64,000 nt of DNA, from assembly GCF_007827795.1 (NCBI RefSeq), contig NZ_VITI01000020.1:1-64000 (forward strand). The letters run 5' to 3'. The stretch's first letter is position 1. Every line of letters starts with the position of its first letter. Position numbers and translations under genes: made by a program. Source of the DNA: Azospirillum brasilense. GTDB lineage: Bacteria; Pseudomonadota; Alphaproteobacteria; Azospirillales; Azospirillaceae. The notes beneath the pieces were generated by a model. The model was not told where the DNA came from and searched no databases. It saw only the letters and a list, made by a program, of their open reading frames with translations. Below, piece after piece: positions 10,601 to 17,155 of this stretch.

Positions 10601-13287
10601 CCGCAGATCTGCTGGCTGGGCGGCAGGTTGAGCGCGTCCACGACGTCGCCGCGCTTCAGGCGGGGCTCGTCGGCTCCGACCAGGGTGGAACCGCTGTAGA
10701 CCTCGATCCGCAGCGGATGGTGCTTTCCGGAAACCGCCCATCCGCCGACCAGGATCGGGCTCCCCTCGGGAATGCCCTGGCCGTCCGTGGGGACGTCCAG
10801 GGATGCCATGATCTGCTGCTGCTGGCCGCTGGTGGTGCGGGGCACCGTGACGTCGGTTTCCTGAATGAGATGCTCGGCGTCGCCGATGCGGGCAATGACT
10901 CGCAACGGGACGGTTTCCCCGGCATAGGCCGACAGATCCACCTCGATCTGGAAGCCGCAATAGCCGCGGAGCGGAAGGTCGCCGTGCGGACGCAGCGCGC
11001 TGGGCACCGGATGGACCGCCGGCTCCTGGGCGAGAACATTGTCCGCCATCCGAACCTCGACCCATTGGATGTCGTGGGAGGGCGCCGCCACCCGGCCGGT
11101 CAGGGTCATGCGCGGCTGCCCCGCCACCCACACCGGCGCATCGACGCTGGCCACGATCTCGGACGGACGGTGCTGCGCGCCGCTGGCCGCCACCTCGCGA
11201 TAGCCTTCCGCGCACTGCAGGCGCAGCGCCAGCCGCGACAGGTCCATGCCGGAACCGTCGACGGTCGCGACGAACCCGAAGTCGCCCGTTTTGCCGACCC
11301 CGGCGTACCGGGCGACATCCGGACGGGCGAACCGCGTGACCCGCGTCGGCCGGAGAACGGTTCCGTCGGTCGCCACGAGCTGGATCTCCGAACCATCGTG
11401 GGCGACCATCCACCCGGTCACCGTAACTTCGGCCTCTCCCTCGGGGCCGTGGCCGCGGACCTCCTCCAGATGAAACAGGAAGGGGGGAACCTGGACGGTG
11501 CCGACGTTCACGTCGCCGGACCAGGTGCCGGACTTGCTGCGCAGCGTCAGCCCCTGGACGCCGACCGGGATGTCGGTCCACGCCGCGTACAGGAGAAAGC
11601 CACGGGACGTCGCACGCACGTGGTCGGGATGGGATTTCCAGACATCGGGCCGTTCGATCCATTCGACATCGAACCGCACCGGTCCCGTCGCCCCGCGCAG
11701 TTCGAGTTCCGGCTCCATCGCTTCGCTGGAAGACACCCATCCGGTGATGCTGATCCACCGCTTCGGGTCGCGTTCGCTCTGGATGGTTTCGACATAGGCG
11801 ATGAGCGGCGGATTCGCGACGAGGAGGCGCAATCCCGCCTGCTCAAACCGATCCAGCAGCGACAGCCGCTCCAGGGCGTGACCGGCGGCCGGCTCCAGGA
11901 TGTTCTCCAGAACCTCCCATCGGGCCATGAGGCACGCCCCGTCCACGGTCCCCCAGCGGTCGCTCCCCATGGGGGGAATGGCGAGGTCGTATCCCGCGTC
12001 CGAATCGACGAACTCGTCGATCAGCCGCCGCAGCCTCTCCGGGCGCGGGGGGCGCGGGCTGCGCGGCACCAGCACGATCAGGTTGGTCGACGCCTGCAAT
12101 TCCCGGTAGCGGGACTTCAAGGCCTCCAGCGTGTCGAACACGCCAATGCGGGACTCCGCCTCCAGGGCCTGCGCCCAGGCGCTGCCGTCGCACCACGGTT
12201 CCGCCAGCACGGCGAAGAGCAACTGGCCACGCCCCCAATGTCCGGCGGGCGCCGTCGGAACGGAGAAGCGGAACGGCTGGGGAATCGCGACTTGGAATGG
12301 GCCGAAGGGCAGAACGGCCCCGCTGTCCCGGTTCAACAGGGAGAGGGAAACCTGCAAATCTCCGGGAGGGAAATGACCCAGATCGAAGCGGGCCGTCCAC
12401 CAGATGACCGGGTAGGTCTTCGGGTCCGGCCACAGGCCGTCCGCCTCGCGGCCTTCGGGATTGATCGGGGTGATGTCGAGCGGGTCCATGCCGCCCCCCA
12501 CACTCAGAAAAGCGCGGCAGGCTGCGAAATGCCGGGTGGGCACCCATCCCTGAAGCATGACGGCCGGAGAGTTCGGCACCTGCTTCAGCGTGGCGTATCC
12601 GGCGTTGCCATCCGGGCTGAATCCTGCGAGATCGACGCCGGCCCCGAGGTCGCGAAGCAGAAGCCCCAGCGCCGCCTCGTCGGCGGCGCTGGGAAGCTGT
12701 GCGTGGGCGACGCTGAAAACGATGTCATGACGCGGCCCCACAACCACATGGGCCGTCGCCTCCGTCGGAACGGGCACGTCGAGCCAAGTGACCGTCGCGT
12801 CGACCACGGTTCCCGTGGCCACCACGGCCCAGGACATGATCGTGACCTGCAGTTTGTCACCAGAGCGGGTCAGGTTGCGAACGACAACCTCACCCCTGCG
12901 GAAAAGGCCGTCCACCTCATCTCGGCCAGCCAGCGTCGCGATGGGCCGGATGTCCGTGGGCGCAAGGCGCCCCTCGCGGGCGCCGTTCTCCCGATGGTGG
13001 TCGGTCGCGGTGATCGCCTTCGTGGCGGCGAACTTATCCCGTACGTCGGTATTGATGCAGAAATAGCGGAATTCCGCATCCGGCAGTCCGGTCGCGTCCA
13101 CAGCTTCGCTGGGGCCAGCCGCTTCGCGCGGCGCGGCCTCGTCGTTGGAAGTGTCGTTAAGCGTAAGTGGAGCAAAATCGTGAATAAGGGGGCTGCCCAA
13201 AAGGTTCCAGCTGGGGCGCGGCCCTGTTCGATGAGACACCCGGCTGCGGTAGATTGAACCGCAACCGGAGGTCTTTGACATGGCCAA
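7618..13287 (-). CDS. Giant glycosyltransferase (GT2-GT2-GT4), N-terminus cut off by an insertion sequence
   Basis: The open frame runs 1889 codons, but its first 25 or so (13211-13287) are insertion-sequence DNA; native sequence resumes inside the 15-bp duplication. By residue of this frame: 495-590, 600-695, 710-800 and 825-915 are four modules of about 100 residues with a Gly-Trp (or Gly-Arg) core and a later Gly-Phe or Gly-Tyr; about 975-1230 is GT2 domain 1 (FDQDDEL, YSDSDK); 1238-1480 is GT2 domain 2 (LLNNDIEV, FCLRARAAG); 1510-1885 is a GT4/GT1-type domain (IGTVGTICPRKAP, SLEESFPRVVIEAMACGLPVV). The catalytic domains look intact. The native protein began at 14924 and would be about 1959 residues. 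The remaining frame could be expressed only from a start in the IS (ATG at 13287 or 13281, neither with a good ribosome site), so its function is doubtful. Confidence 0.85.
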   Translation of the reverse strand: MAMSKTSGCGSIYRSRVSHRTGPRPSWNLLGSPLIHDFAPLTLNDTSNDEAAPREAAGPSEAVDATGLPDAEFRYFCINTDVRDKFAATKAITATDHHRENGAREGRLAPTDIRPIATLAGRDEVDGLFRRGEVVVRNLTRSGDKLQVTIMSWAVVATGTVVDATVTWLDVPVPTEATAHVVVGPRHDIVFSVAHAQLPSAADEAALGLLLRDLGAGVDLAGFSPDGNAGYATLKQVPNSPAVMLQGWVPTRHFAACRAFLSVGGGMDPLDITPINPEGREADGLWPDPKTYPVIWWTARFDLGHFPPGDLQVSLSLLNRDSGAVLPFGPFQVAIPQPFRFSVPTAPAGHWGRGQLLFAVLAEPWCDGSAWAQALEAESRIGVFDTLEALKSRYRELQASTNLIVLVPRSPRPPRPERLRRLIDEFVDSDAGYDLAIPPMGSDRWGTVDGACLMARWEVLENILEPAAGHALERLSLLDRFEQAGLRLLVANPPLIAYVETIQSERDPKRWISITGWVSSSEAMEPELELRGATGPVRFDVEWIERPDVWKSHPDHVRATSRGFLLYAAWTDIPVGVQGLTLRSKSGTWSGDVNVGTVQVPPFLFHLEEVRGHGPEGEAEVTVTGWMVAHDGSEIQLVATDGTVLRPTRVTRFARPDVARYAGVGKTGDFGFVATVDGSGMDLSRLALRLQCAEGYREVAASGAQHRPSEIVASVDAPVWVAGQPRMTLTGRVAAPSHDIQWVEVRMADNVLAQEPAVHPVPSALRPHGDLPLRGYCGFQIEVDLSAYAGETVPLRVIARIGDAEHLIQETDVTVPRTTSGQQQQIMASLDVPTDGQGIPEGSPILVGGWAVSGKHHPLRIEVYSGSTLVGADEPRLKRGDVVDALNLPPSQQICGYKILIPRTLAPGEEASLRVVCRDLETEQVLELGTRKVFGTAVNAMTGDRLQHWYAANAINRRSVEDAAALMEGFEWRPKISILMPHYRAKPEWLDRALESVDAQWYRNFEMCVADDGSGDPLYLENLKRLAAVYPWMKLSFCPRNGGIAAATNACADLATGDFVLLFDQDDELAPNCLFEFVKRLNAEPDLDIIYSDSDKTDTYGRRFDLTVKPDFDPDMLLAYMYLNHALMIRRSLFERVGRFRLGLDGSQDHDLALRLVEQTSRVGHIPAVLYHWRVHTGSTALSGNEKPQSFDASIRAIRDALDRRHLPYTDVVRPEWAARSGVGIYQIIWAVRAQPLVSIIIPSRNQAKLLQTCIESIERKTTYPSYEIIIVDDRSDEPDALEFLSNTRHTVVRVPDNGQGFNFSALINAGAAASRGGYLLLLNNDIEVLTPGWIEEMLGWAQQPGMGVVGCRLLFPGGDIVQHAGLTMRLKDGTPGHLFRGEPAYSGGYCSWARIAHGVSAVTFAAAMIPRPVFDALNGLDAEHFPVAYQDPDFCLRARAAGYRVVYTAHADLVHHESLSKPRKFKDSADRLRFQLRWPDPDPFFNPNLVGLGEVPAPADRRVLLTSPRARVRVAALVHNLKLQGAPTSQYLTLRGLAQRHGFDIHILVVGDGPLLGIYEGFAASVTRLVPGATTRDQIVQWLTGLEPDVVYANTLEVTWFVSTALDLGYAPFWNIRESALPAAFFNGDENRQNEARRCLAEAGRLGFVAQTTTDLFRSSGMTLAPQTIIYNGVDLTTFAPLAEWAPRHARLASFGVPSDAIVIGTVGTICPRKAPHLAVRAFIEMQKAMPDQPLWFVSIGEIPPSEYSYGKLLHNVIAESPAPERILLLPEDREIADWYRSLDIFVTASLEESFPRVVIEAMACGLPVVAAAVFGVTEQVINGYTGFATPPGDVPEMAEALRRMIVDGDWRRRLGAQGRAVAEQLYGLDMMVDAYARELRVLREEQG
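13197..13211. repeat. Target-site duplication, left copy (15 bp)
   Basis: CCAAAAGGTTCCAGC, identical to 14624-14638 on the other side of the element. Joining one copy across the gap restores a continuous glycosyltransferase frame, which supports its being the duplicated target. Confidence 0.88.
13212..13246. repeat. Left terminal inverted repeat of the IS3-family element
   Basis: Begins TGGGGCGCGGCCC and ends ATGAGACACCCGGCTG. It matches the complement of 14591-14623 except for a short internal stretch of mismatches and a 2-bp length difference. Confidence 0.85.
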
Positions 13288-13675
13288 GGAACAGGAACGT
13301 AAGCCCGAGGGGGCGCCGGAGCGCGCCCATCACGCTGGCGCAGGCGCCCCCTCGGGCGCGGACGTCAGCACGCCCCAACGCTTCTCCGCGGCACGCAAGG
13401 TGGCGGCGGTCACGCGCCTGCTGCGCGGCGAGCCGCTGGAGGTCGTGGCCCGCGAGCTGAACGTCACCGTGGCGCGCCTGTCGGAGTGGCGCGAGCGCGC
13501 CCTGGCCGGGGCGGCGTCCGCCATGAAGGAGCGGGAACGCGACGAGCGCGATGAGGAGATCGCGCGCCTGAAGGCCAAGGTCGGTGAGATCACCATGGCC
13601 AACGAGTTGCTGGAGGAGAAGATCACCGCGCTGGAGGGCAAACACCCTTTGGCCCGGCGGAGGTCGAGACGATGA
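13280..13675 (+). CDS. IS3-family transposase OrfA (helix-turn-helix protein)
   Basis: 131 residues. An N-terminal basic tail rich in Pro, Glu and Ala is followed at about 37-75 by a helix-turn-helix of the IS3/IS911 type (RFSAARKVAAVTRLLRGEPL, then VARELNVTVARLSEW) that should bind the IS ends. Residues 80-120 form a charged Leu/Glu-rich helix resembling the OrfA leucine zipper. Its stop overlaps the OrfB start in ATGA, so OrfB is probably made by translational coupling; I see no A-rich slippery site of the kind used for the usual IS3 frameshift. The start ATG lies 68 bp inside the left end. Confidence 0.88.
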   Translation: MAKEQERKPEGAPERAHHAGAGAPSGADVSTPQRFSAARKVAAVTRLLRGEPLEVVARELNVTVARLSEWRERALAGAASAMKERERDERDEEIARLKAKVGEITMANELLEEKITALEGKHPLARRRSRR

Positions 13676-14583
13676 GCCGGACCACCTCGCCCTCCACCGG
13701 TCGCCCTTACGGTCTGGCCCGCGTCGCCCGGATCTGGCGGGTCTCCCGCGCCACCGTCTACCGTCACCGGACGGTCGGCCCACCAGCGATGCCCCGGCGT
13801 CCAGGCCCGCTTGGCCCGTGCCGGGATGCCGAGTTGGTCGAGCACATCCGCCAGCAGATCCTCGCCTCGCGTTTTCACGGTGAGGGTTATCGCAAGATCT
13901 GGGCGCGTCTGCGTCATGCCGGCATTCGCACCTCGGCCCGCCGGGTGCGGCGGCTGATGGGGGCGCACGGGCTGCTGGCGCCGCACCGGGTCGGGCGGCC
14001 CCGCACACGAGCGCACGACGGCACCATCGTGACCGACACGGTGAACGTGATGTGGGGGACCGATATGACCGAGACGATCACCGTGGCCGAGGGCGTGGTG
14101 CGCGTCTTCATCGCGGTCGATCACGCCAACTCCGAGGTGGTGGGCACTCACGCCTCGAAAAGCGGCAACCGCTTCGAGGCCCTGGAACCGGTCCGCCAGG
14201 GCGTGTTGCGCCACTTCGGCGGCATCGGCCCAGGCGTCGCGGCTGGGCTGAAGCTACGCCACGATCACGGCTCGAACTATATGTCCGGCGACTTCCAGGC
14301 CGAGATCAAATGCTTGGGCATCTCCAGCTCGCCGTCCTTCGTACGCGAGCCGGAGGGCAACGGCGTGGCCGAGCGCTTCATCCGGACACTCAAGGAGAAC
14401 TTCCTCTGGGTCCACACCTTCGACACCGTCGAGGACCTGCGCCGCGCTCTGGTCGAGTTCGCCCGGCACTACAATGAAACCTGGCTCGTCGCACGGCATG
14501 GACACCGCACCCCAGCCCAGGTGCGCGCCGACCAACTCGGGGTTGATGAGACGCTCATGGCCGAGCTACCCTTGGCCGCCTGA
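13672..14583 (+). CDS. IS3-family transposase OrfB (DDE integrase)
   Basis: 303 residues. Residues about 50-105 are the HTH_21-type region that precedes the catalytic core in IS3 OrfB proteins (FHGEGYRKIWARLRHAGIRT). The core has Asp131 (WGTDMTE), Asp198 (RHDHGSNY) and Glu234 (EGNGVAERF), giving the D-35-E spacing typical of IS3 and retroviral integrases. The C-terminal RPAQV-like segment (GHRTPAQVRADQL) is also typical. All three acidic residues are present, so the enzyme looks active. It cuts and joins the IS ends, acting with OrfA. Confidence 0.92.
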   Translation: MSRTTSPSTGRPYGLARVARIWRVSRATVYRHRTVGPPAMPRRPGPLGPCRDAELVEHIRQQILASRFHGEGYRKIWARLRHAGIRTSARRVRRLMGAHGLLAPHRVGRPRTRAHDGTIVTDTVNVMWGTDMTETITVAEGVVRVFIAVDHANSEVVGTHASKSGNRFEALEPVRQGVLRHFGGIGPGVAAGLKLRHDHGSNYMSGDFQAEIKCLGISSSPSFVREPEGNGVAERFIRTLKENFLWVHTFDTVEDLRRALVEFARHYNETWLVARHGHRTPAQVRADQLGVDETLMAELPLAA

Positions 14584-14590
14584 ATAAGCC

Positions 14591-14623
14591 CAGCCGGGTG
14601 TCTCATTTCCGGGCCGCGGTACA
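14591..14623. repeat. Right terminal inverted repeat of the IS3-family element
   Basis: Begins CAGCCGGGTGTCTCAT just after the OrfB stop and ends ...CGCGGTACA. It is the inverted partner of 13212-13246. Confidence 0.85.
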
Positions 14624-14638
14624 CCAAAAGGTTCCAGC
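14624..14638. repeat. Target-site duplication, right copy (15 bp)
   Basis: CCAAAAGGTTCCAGC, a perfect copy of 13197-13211. Read on the minus strand it encodes the junction residues WNL of the interrupted glycosyltransferase. Confidence 0.88.
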
Positions 14639-14924
14639 CCACGCCCCTGACGCAAGCTCTTACTTCTTTTTGCTTACCATTAAACAAAAATGCCGGCAAA
14701 ATGCCACGGAATCCATGATATCCGTCGCCAATGCCGGATATTTCAAGATCTTGGCGGTAAGCATCAGCTTTGACAGAAATAACATGGACACCATCGACAA
14801 TGATGTCCACGAAAACTTTCTCGCCTCTTTTGCCTTTATCAAGACACCATCCACGAACAAATCGATCATTTATCTCATCGAGATAGCCGTGATATCCATG
14901 ATGCTCTTTATCGTAAACCGCCAT
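14624..14924 (-). pseudogene. N-terminal fragment of the IS-interrupted giant glycosyltransferase
   Basis: About 100 native residues beginning MAVYDKEHHGYHGYL at 14924, with AGGAA 8 nt upstream; an earlier in-frame ATG at 15002 is less well supported. The sequence is one Gly-Trp/Gly-Phe module (RGWCLDKG, DIIVDG, AYRQDL, GDGYHGFRG) and runs to GVGWNLL at the duplication. Beyond that the frame enters the insertion sequence and stops at 14469, adding about 47 foreign residues. Deleting 13212-14638 (1427 bp) rejoins it in frame with the rest at 7618-13211. Base composition is visibly more AT-rich than the catalytic part of the same gene. Confidence 0.85.
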
Positions 14925-15325
14925 TATCACATTTCCTGTAAAAAGGCCTTCTAGCAAACGAGGGTTACGCGGCTCATTCATTGACGCCACGAGCAATCTC
15001 ATTCGTTTTGCATGCGAACGCCCCTTTTGTCCAACAAGGCCCTCCTTTTCTCATGCTCCGACGAACAAGACCAGCGCGATCAATGAGGATGCGCGTGGAA
15101 TCTTTTGGCCCGATTTACGCCTTGTTACAGATGCGAAATCTATGGCGTGGGCGTGATCGGGCATTGGCTGCGTATTCCGGGAATTGCGTGCGGTGGTTCC
15201 GGCGCGAGGGTGTCCGCCAATTCCGACGCGGAAGGTGAAAAGCACCAGGGGGATAAGCAATCGGGCAGAACGGCTTGGGGTTGAAGAGGTTCCGATCCCT
15301 TCGGAAGGACACCGGCCATGCCCCT

Positions 15326-15478
15326 TCATGCGGCGCGAACCCGTTTGGGTTGCAGAATAATTTTTTTCCACTCTTCATGCCATTCGTCTTGCTGCTCGAC
15401 AACCCAGGCTTCGGCAGAACCGTCCTTTGCGAGCTTCGCACCGGGCTTGGGGACGATATGCGGGGCACGAGTTGACAT
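15326..15478 (-). CDS. Possible small protein, 50 residues, unknown
   Basis: The frame starts MSTRAPHIVPKPGAKLAKDG and continues with a charged, Trp-rich stretch (WVVEQQDEWHEEWKK) that looks more protein-like than the surrounding frames. A GGAG lies about 14 nt before the ATG, which is too far to be convincing. It could be a real small gene or the tail of a decayed one. I do not recognise it. Confidence 0.2.
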   Translation of the reverse strand: MSTRAPHIVPKPGAKLAKDGSAEAWVVEQQDEWHEEWKKIILQPKRVRAA

Positions 15479-15524
15479 GATCGGCTCGACAGCTCCGAAG
15501 ACGCCATGGTCCGAAAGCCCCATG

Positions 15525-15557
15525 GAAGGCAATCGCTGGTTTCCATCGATTGCCTTC
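15525..15557 (-). terminator. Stem-loop after the DUF4422 gene
   Basis: A perfect 11-bp inverted repeat (GAAGGCAATCG / CGATTGCCTTC) with an 11-nt loop starts 12 nt past the stop of the gene at 15570-16445. There is no strong T-run after it on the minus strand, so it may be a weak terminator or an RNA-stabilising hairpin at the end of the CDP-sugar operon. Confidence 0.5.
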
Positions 15558-15569
15558 GGTATCACACAT

Positions 15570-16445
15570 TCAAATGACCCGGCCGACCGATTGTACGAGG
15601 TCGTTGCCGAAGTCCGGCACCAACGACAGCACCGGCACATCGATCAGATGGGTGTCGGGCGCACGCACCCCGATGTCGACCAGCAGAGCCGCCAGCAGCC
15701 GTTCGGCGACAAAGGCGAGGCTCCTCTCCTGCTGCCCGCCCGGCAGGGCCAGGATTCGTTCCTCGGCCTCGAACATGATGTCGAACACGTCCGTTATGAT
15801 CTGATCGAAGATCGCCGTGCGCGCGATATACATGTTGCAAAACGGCGCCCAGGTGACCGTCGTCAAATCTGTTGCGATGTCCGCCATTCTGCCGCCACGG
15901 CTTTTCAGGATGTCCTTCACGACATCCAGGTGACAGCCCGGGTGCACCTTGTGGAAGTGATGTTCTATGCTCCCGTCCAGGAGCAACCGGCGATTGACGA
16001 TCACTCCCCGATTGGTGAGCCGGACGATGAGATCAACAACCTCGCCCGAGGCTTGTTCGAGCGCATCGACATACTGCCCGAACCCTTCGTTCCCGATGTT
16101 GAGGTGATAGTTCGGGTGCCGATGCAGGATCTTCAGGCCGGCTTCCGTCTGGGGGAAATTTTTCCGGATGCTCGGAGTGTCGAAGAAGTACAGCCGTCGA
16201 TACTGCTGAAAGCCGATGATGTCATAATCGTTCAGGCAATTCTTCCAGACACTGAACGCCGCCCGGAGGTCGCCGTACCGCTCGGCCGGGTGCCCGGCCG
16301 TCTTCAGGGACATGCCAACCCCGTCGCCGAGATATCCCGTCGGAGCAGGACCTTCGGCGCATCCCACCATGAAGGGGATAAAAGGCGAGGCCACCGGCAT
16401 TCTTGCGCCAAGGGTATGGTGAACCGTGAAGAGCCCGATGCGCAC
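15570..16445 (-). CDS. DUF4422 family glycosyltransferase
   Basis: 291 residues, GTG start with GGGAGG 7 nt upstream. The DUF4422 family occurs in capsule and LPS loci and is treated as a glycosyltransferase group. Its signatures are visible: YGDLRAAFSVWKN at about 57-70, DIIGFQQYRRLYFF at about 75-88, WAPFCNMYIA near 200, and the C-terminal QQERSLAFVAERLLAALL. No signal peptide or membrane segment is evident, so it is presumably cytoplasmic. It follows the CDP-sugar operon after a 162-bp gap and may transfer the sugar made there, but that is inference from position. Confidence 0.8.
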   Translation of the reverse strand: MRIGLFTVHHTLGARMPVASPFIPFMVGCAEGPAPTGYLGDGVGMSLKTAGHPAERYGDLRAAFSVWKNCLNDYDIIGFQQYRRLYFFDTPSIRKNFPQTEAGLKILHRHPNYHLNIGNEGFGQYVDALEQASGEVVDLIVRLTNRGVIVNRRLLLDGSIEHHFHKVHPGCHLDVVKDILKSRGGRMADIATDLTTVTWAPFCNMYIARTAIFDQIITDVFDIMFEAEERILALPGGQQERSLAFVAERLLAALLVDIGVRAPDTHLIDVPVLSLVPDFGNDLVQSVGRVI

Positions 16446-16607
16446 CGCTCAACCTCCCTGAAATGATCGGCCACGAAGCCGGGTGCCGCACACCCCATCG
16501 CATGCGCGTACCGTCAGTACCATGTCCGCAAAATCATGTCCCTGGACAGAACAGCGCGGATCATCCGGCGCTTGACCATGAACCGCCGCTCCGCGCGGCC
16601 GCCGCCA

Positions 16608-17147
16608 TCAGAACGGAGTTTGGAAGTCCGCCAAGGCTGGAAAGGCGCGATCACGCTCCGACAGGATCGGCGCGTCCACGGACCAGGCGAAGCCGAAGGA
16701 CGACCACAGCACGCCTGCGTCATTGGCCGGTGCGTGCTCGCTGGTCACCAGATAGGCCATGGTCGTGTCGTCCTCCAGGGCGAGGAAGCCATGGGCGAAC
16801 CCGCTCGGGATGATGACGAGGACAGGGGCCTGCCCGTCCAGTTCGATGCCGCCCGCCTGCCCATAGGTCGGTGACCCCTTGCGCAGGTCGAGCACCACGT
16901 CCTGGGCCCGGCCCTTGAGGCAGGTCACGAACTTGGCGTGATCGTGGGGCGGGGTCTGGAAGTGCATGCCGCGGATCGTGTTCCGGACCGACGTGGAGAC
17001 GTAGATCTCCCGGACGTCGATGGGCAGATCGGCCTGACGGAAGGTGTCGGCGTGCAGCAGCTTCACGAAGTCGCCGCGCACGTCCTGGAAGCGGCGCAGC
17101 CGGAGCGCCCGCACGCCGGGCAGCGGTCCGGGGATCTCCTCAAACAT
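16608..17147 (-). CDS. RmlC-like nucleotide-sugar epimerase (CDP-hexulose 5- or 3,5-epimerase)
   Basis: 179 residues from ATG 17147 (GAGGTG 6 nt upstream); a TTG at 17159 overlapping the previous stop is possible. It has the RmlC cupin fold signatures: RGDFVKLLHAD, IRGMHFQTPPHDHAKFV with the catalytic His, DLRKGSPTYG and IPSGFAHGFLAL. It is clearly distinct from the true RmlC at 46.1 kb. Being in an operon with RfbF, RfbG and RfbH, it most likely epimerises a CDP-4-keto-(di)deoxyhexose, as AscE does in the Yersinia CDP-ascarylose pathway. The substrate is inferred from context only. Confidence 0.82.
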   Translation of the reverse strand: MFEEIPGPLPGVRALRLRRFQDVRGDFVKLLHADTFRQADLPIDVREIYVSTSVRNTIRGMHFQTPPHDHAKFVTCLKGRAQDVVLDLRKGSPTYGQAGGIELDGQAPVLVIIPSGFAHGFLALEDDTTMAYLVTSEHAPANDAGVLWSSFGFAWSVDAPILSERDRAFPALADFQTPF

Positions 17148-17155
17148 CGCCCACC

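Larger units (their letters stand above)
13212..14623 (+). mobile_element. IS3-family insertion sequence, 1412 bp
   Basis: The element has 5'-TG and CA-3' termini and imperfect inverted ends sharing CGCGGCCC and ATGAGACACCCGGCTG. It encodes an OrfA/OrfB pair on the plus strand, and OrfB has the D-(35)-E spacing of the IS3 family. The 15-bp direct repeats at both flanks are much longer than the 3-5 bp normally made by IS3 elements. The element interrupts the giant glycosyltransferase gene at 7618-14924. Ends and genes look intact, so it may still be mobile. Confidence 0.93.
14925..15569. other. Intergenic stretch without a convincing gene
   Basis: This 645-bp gap separates the split glycosyltransferase from the DUF4422 gene. 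It must hold the promoter and ribosome site of the former (minus strand). It also contains an 11-bp inverted repeat at 15525-15557 and one doubtful 50-codon frame at 15326-15478. Otherwise I see nothing recognisable; it is locally AT-rich and may be gene debris. Confidence 0.6.

Noticed and set aside
9838..13257. Very long open frame on the plus strand opposite the giant transferase
   Set aside because: It is antisense to a gene with clear GT2 and GT4 motifs; in such GC-rich DNA complementary frames often lack stops, and its translation shows no family resemblance.
13212..14623. Element as an IS481 relative because of its long duplication
   Set aside because: Separate OrfA with helix-turn-helix and OrfB with D-35-E spacing fit IS3, whereas IS481 encodes a single transposase.
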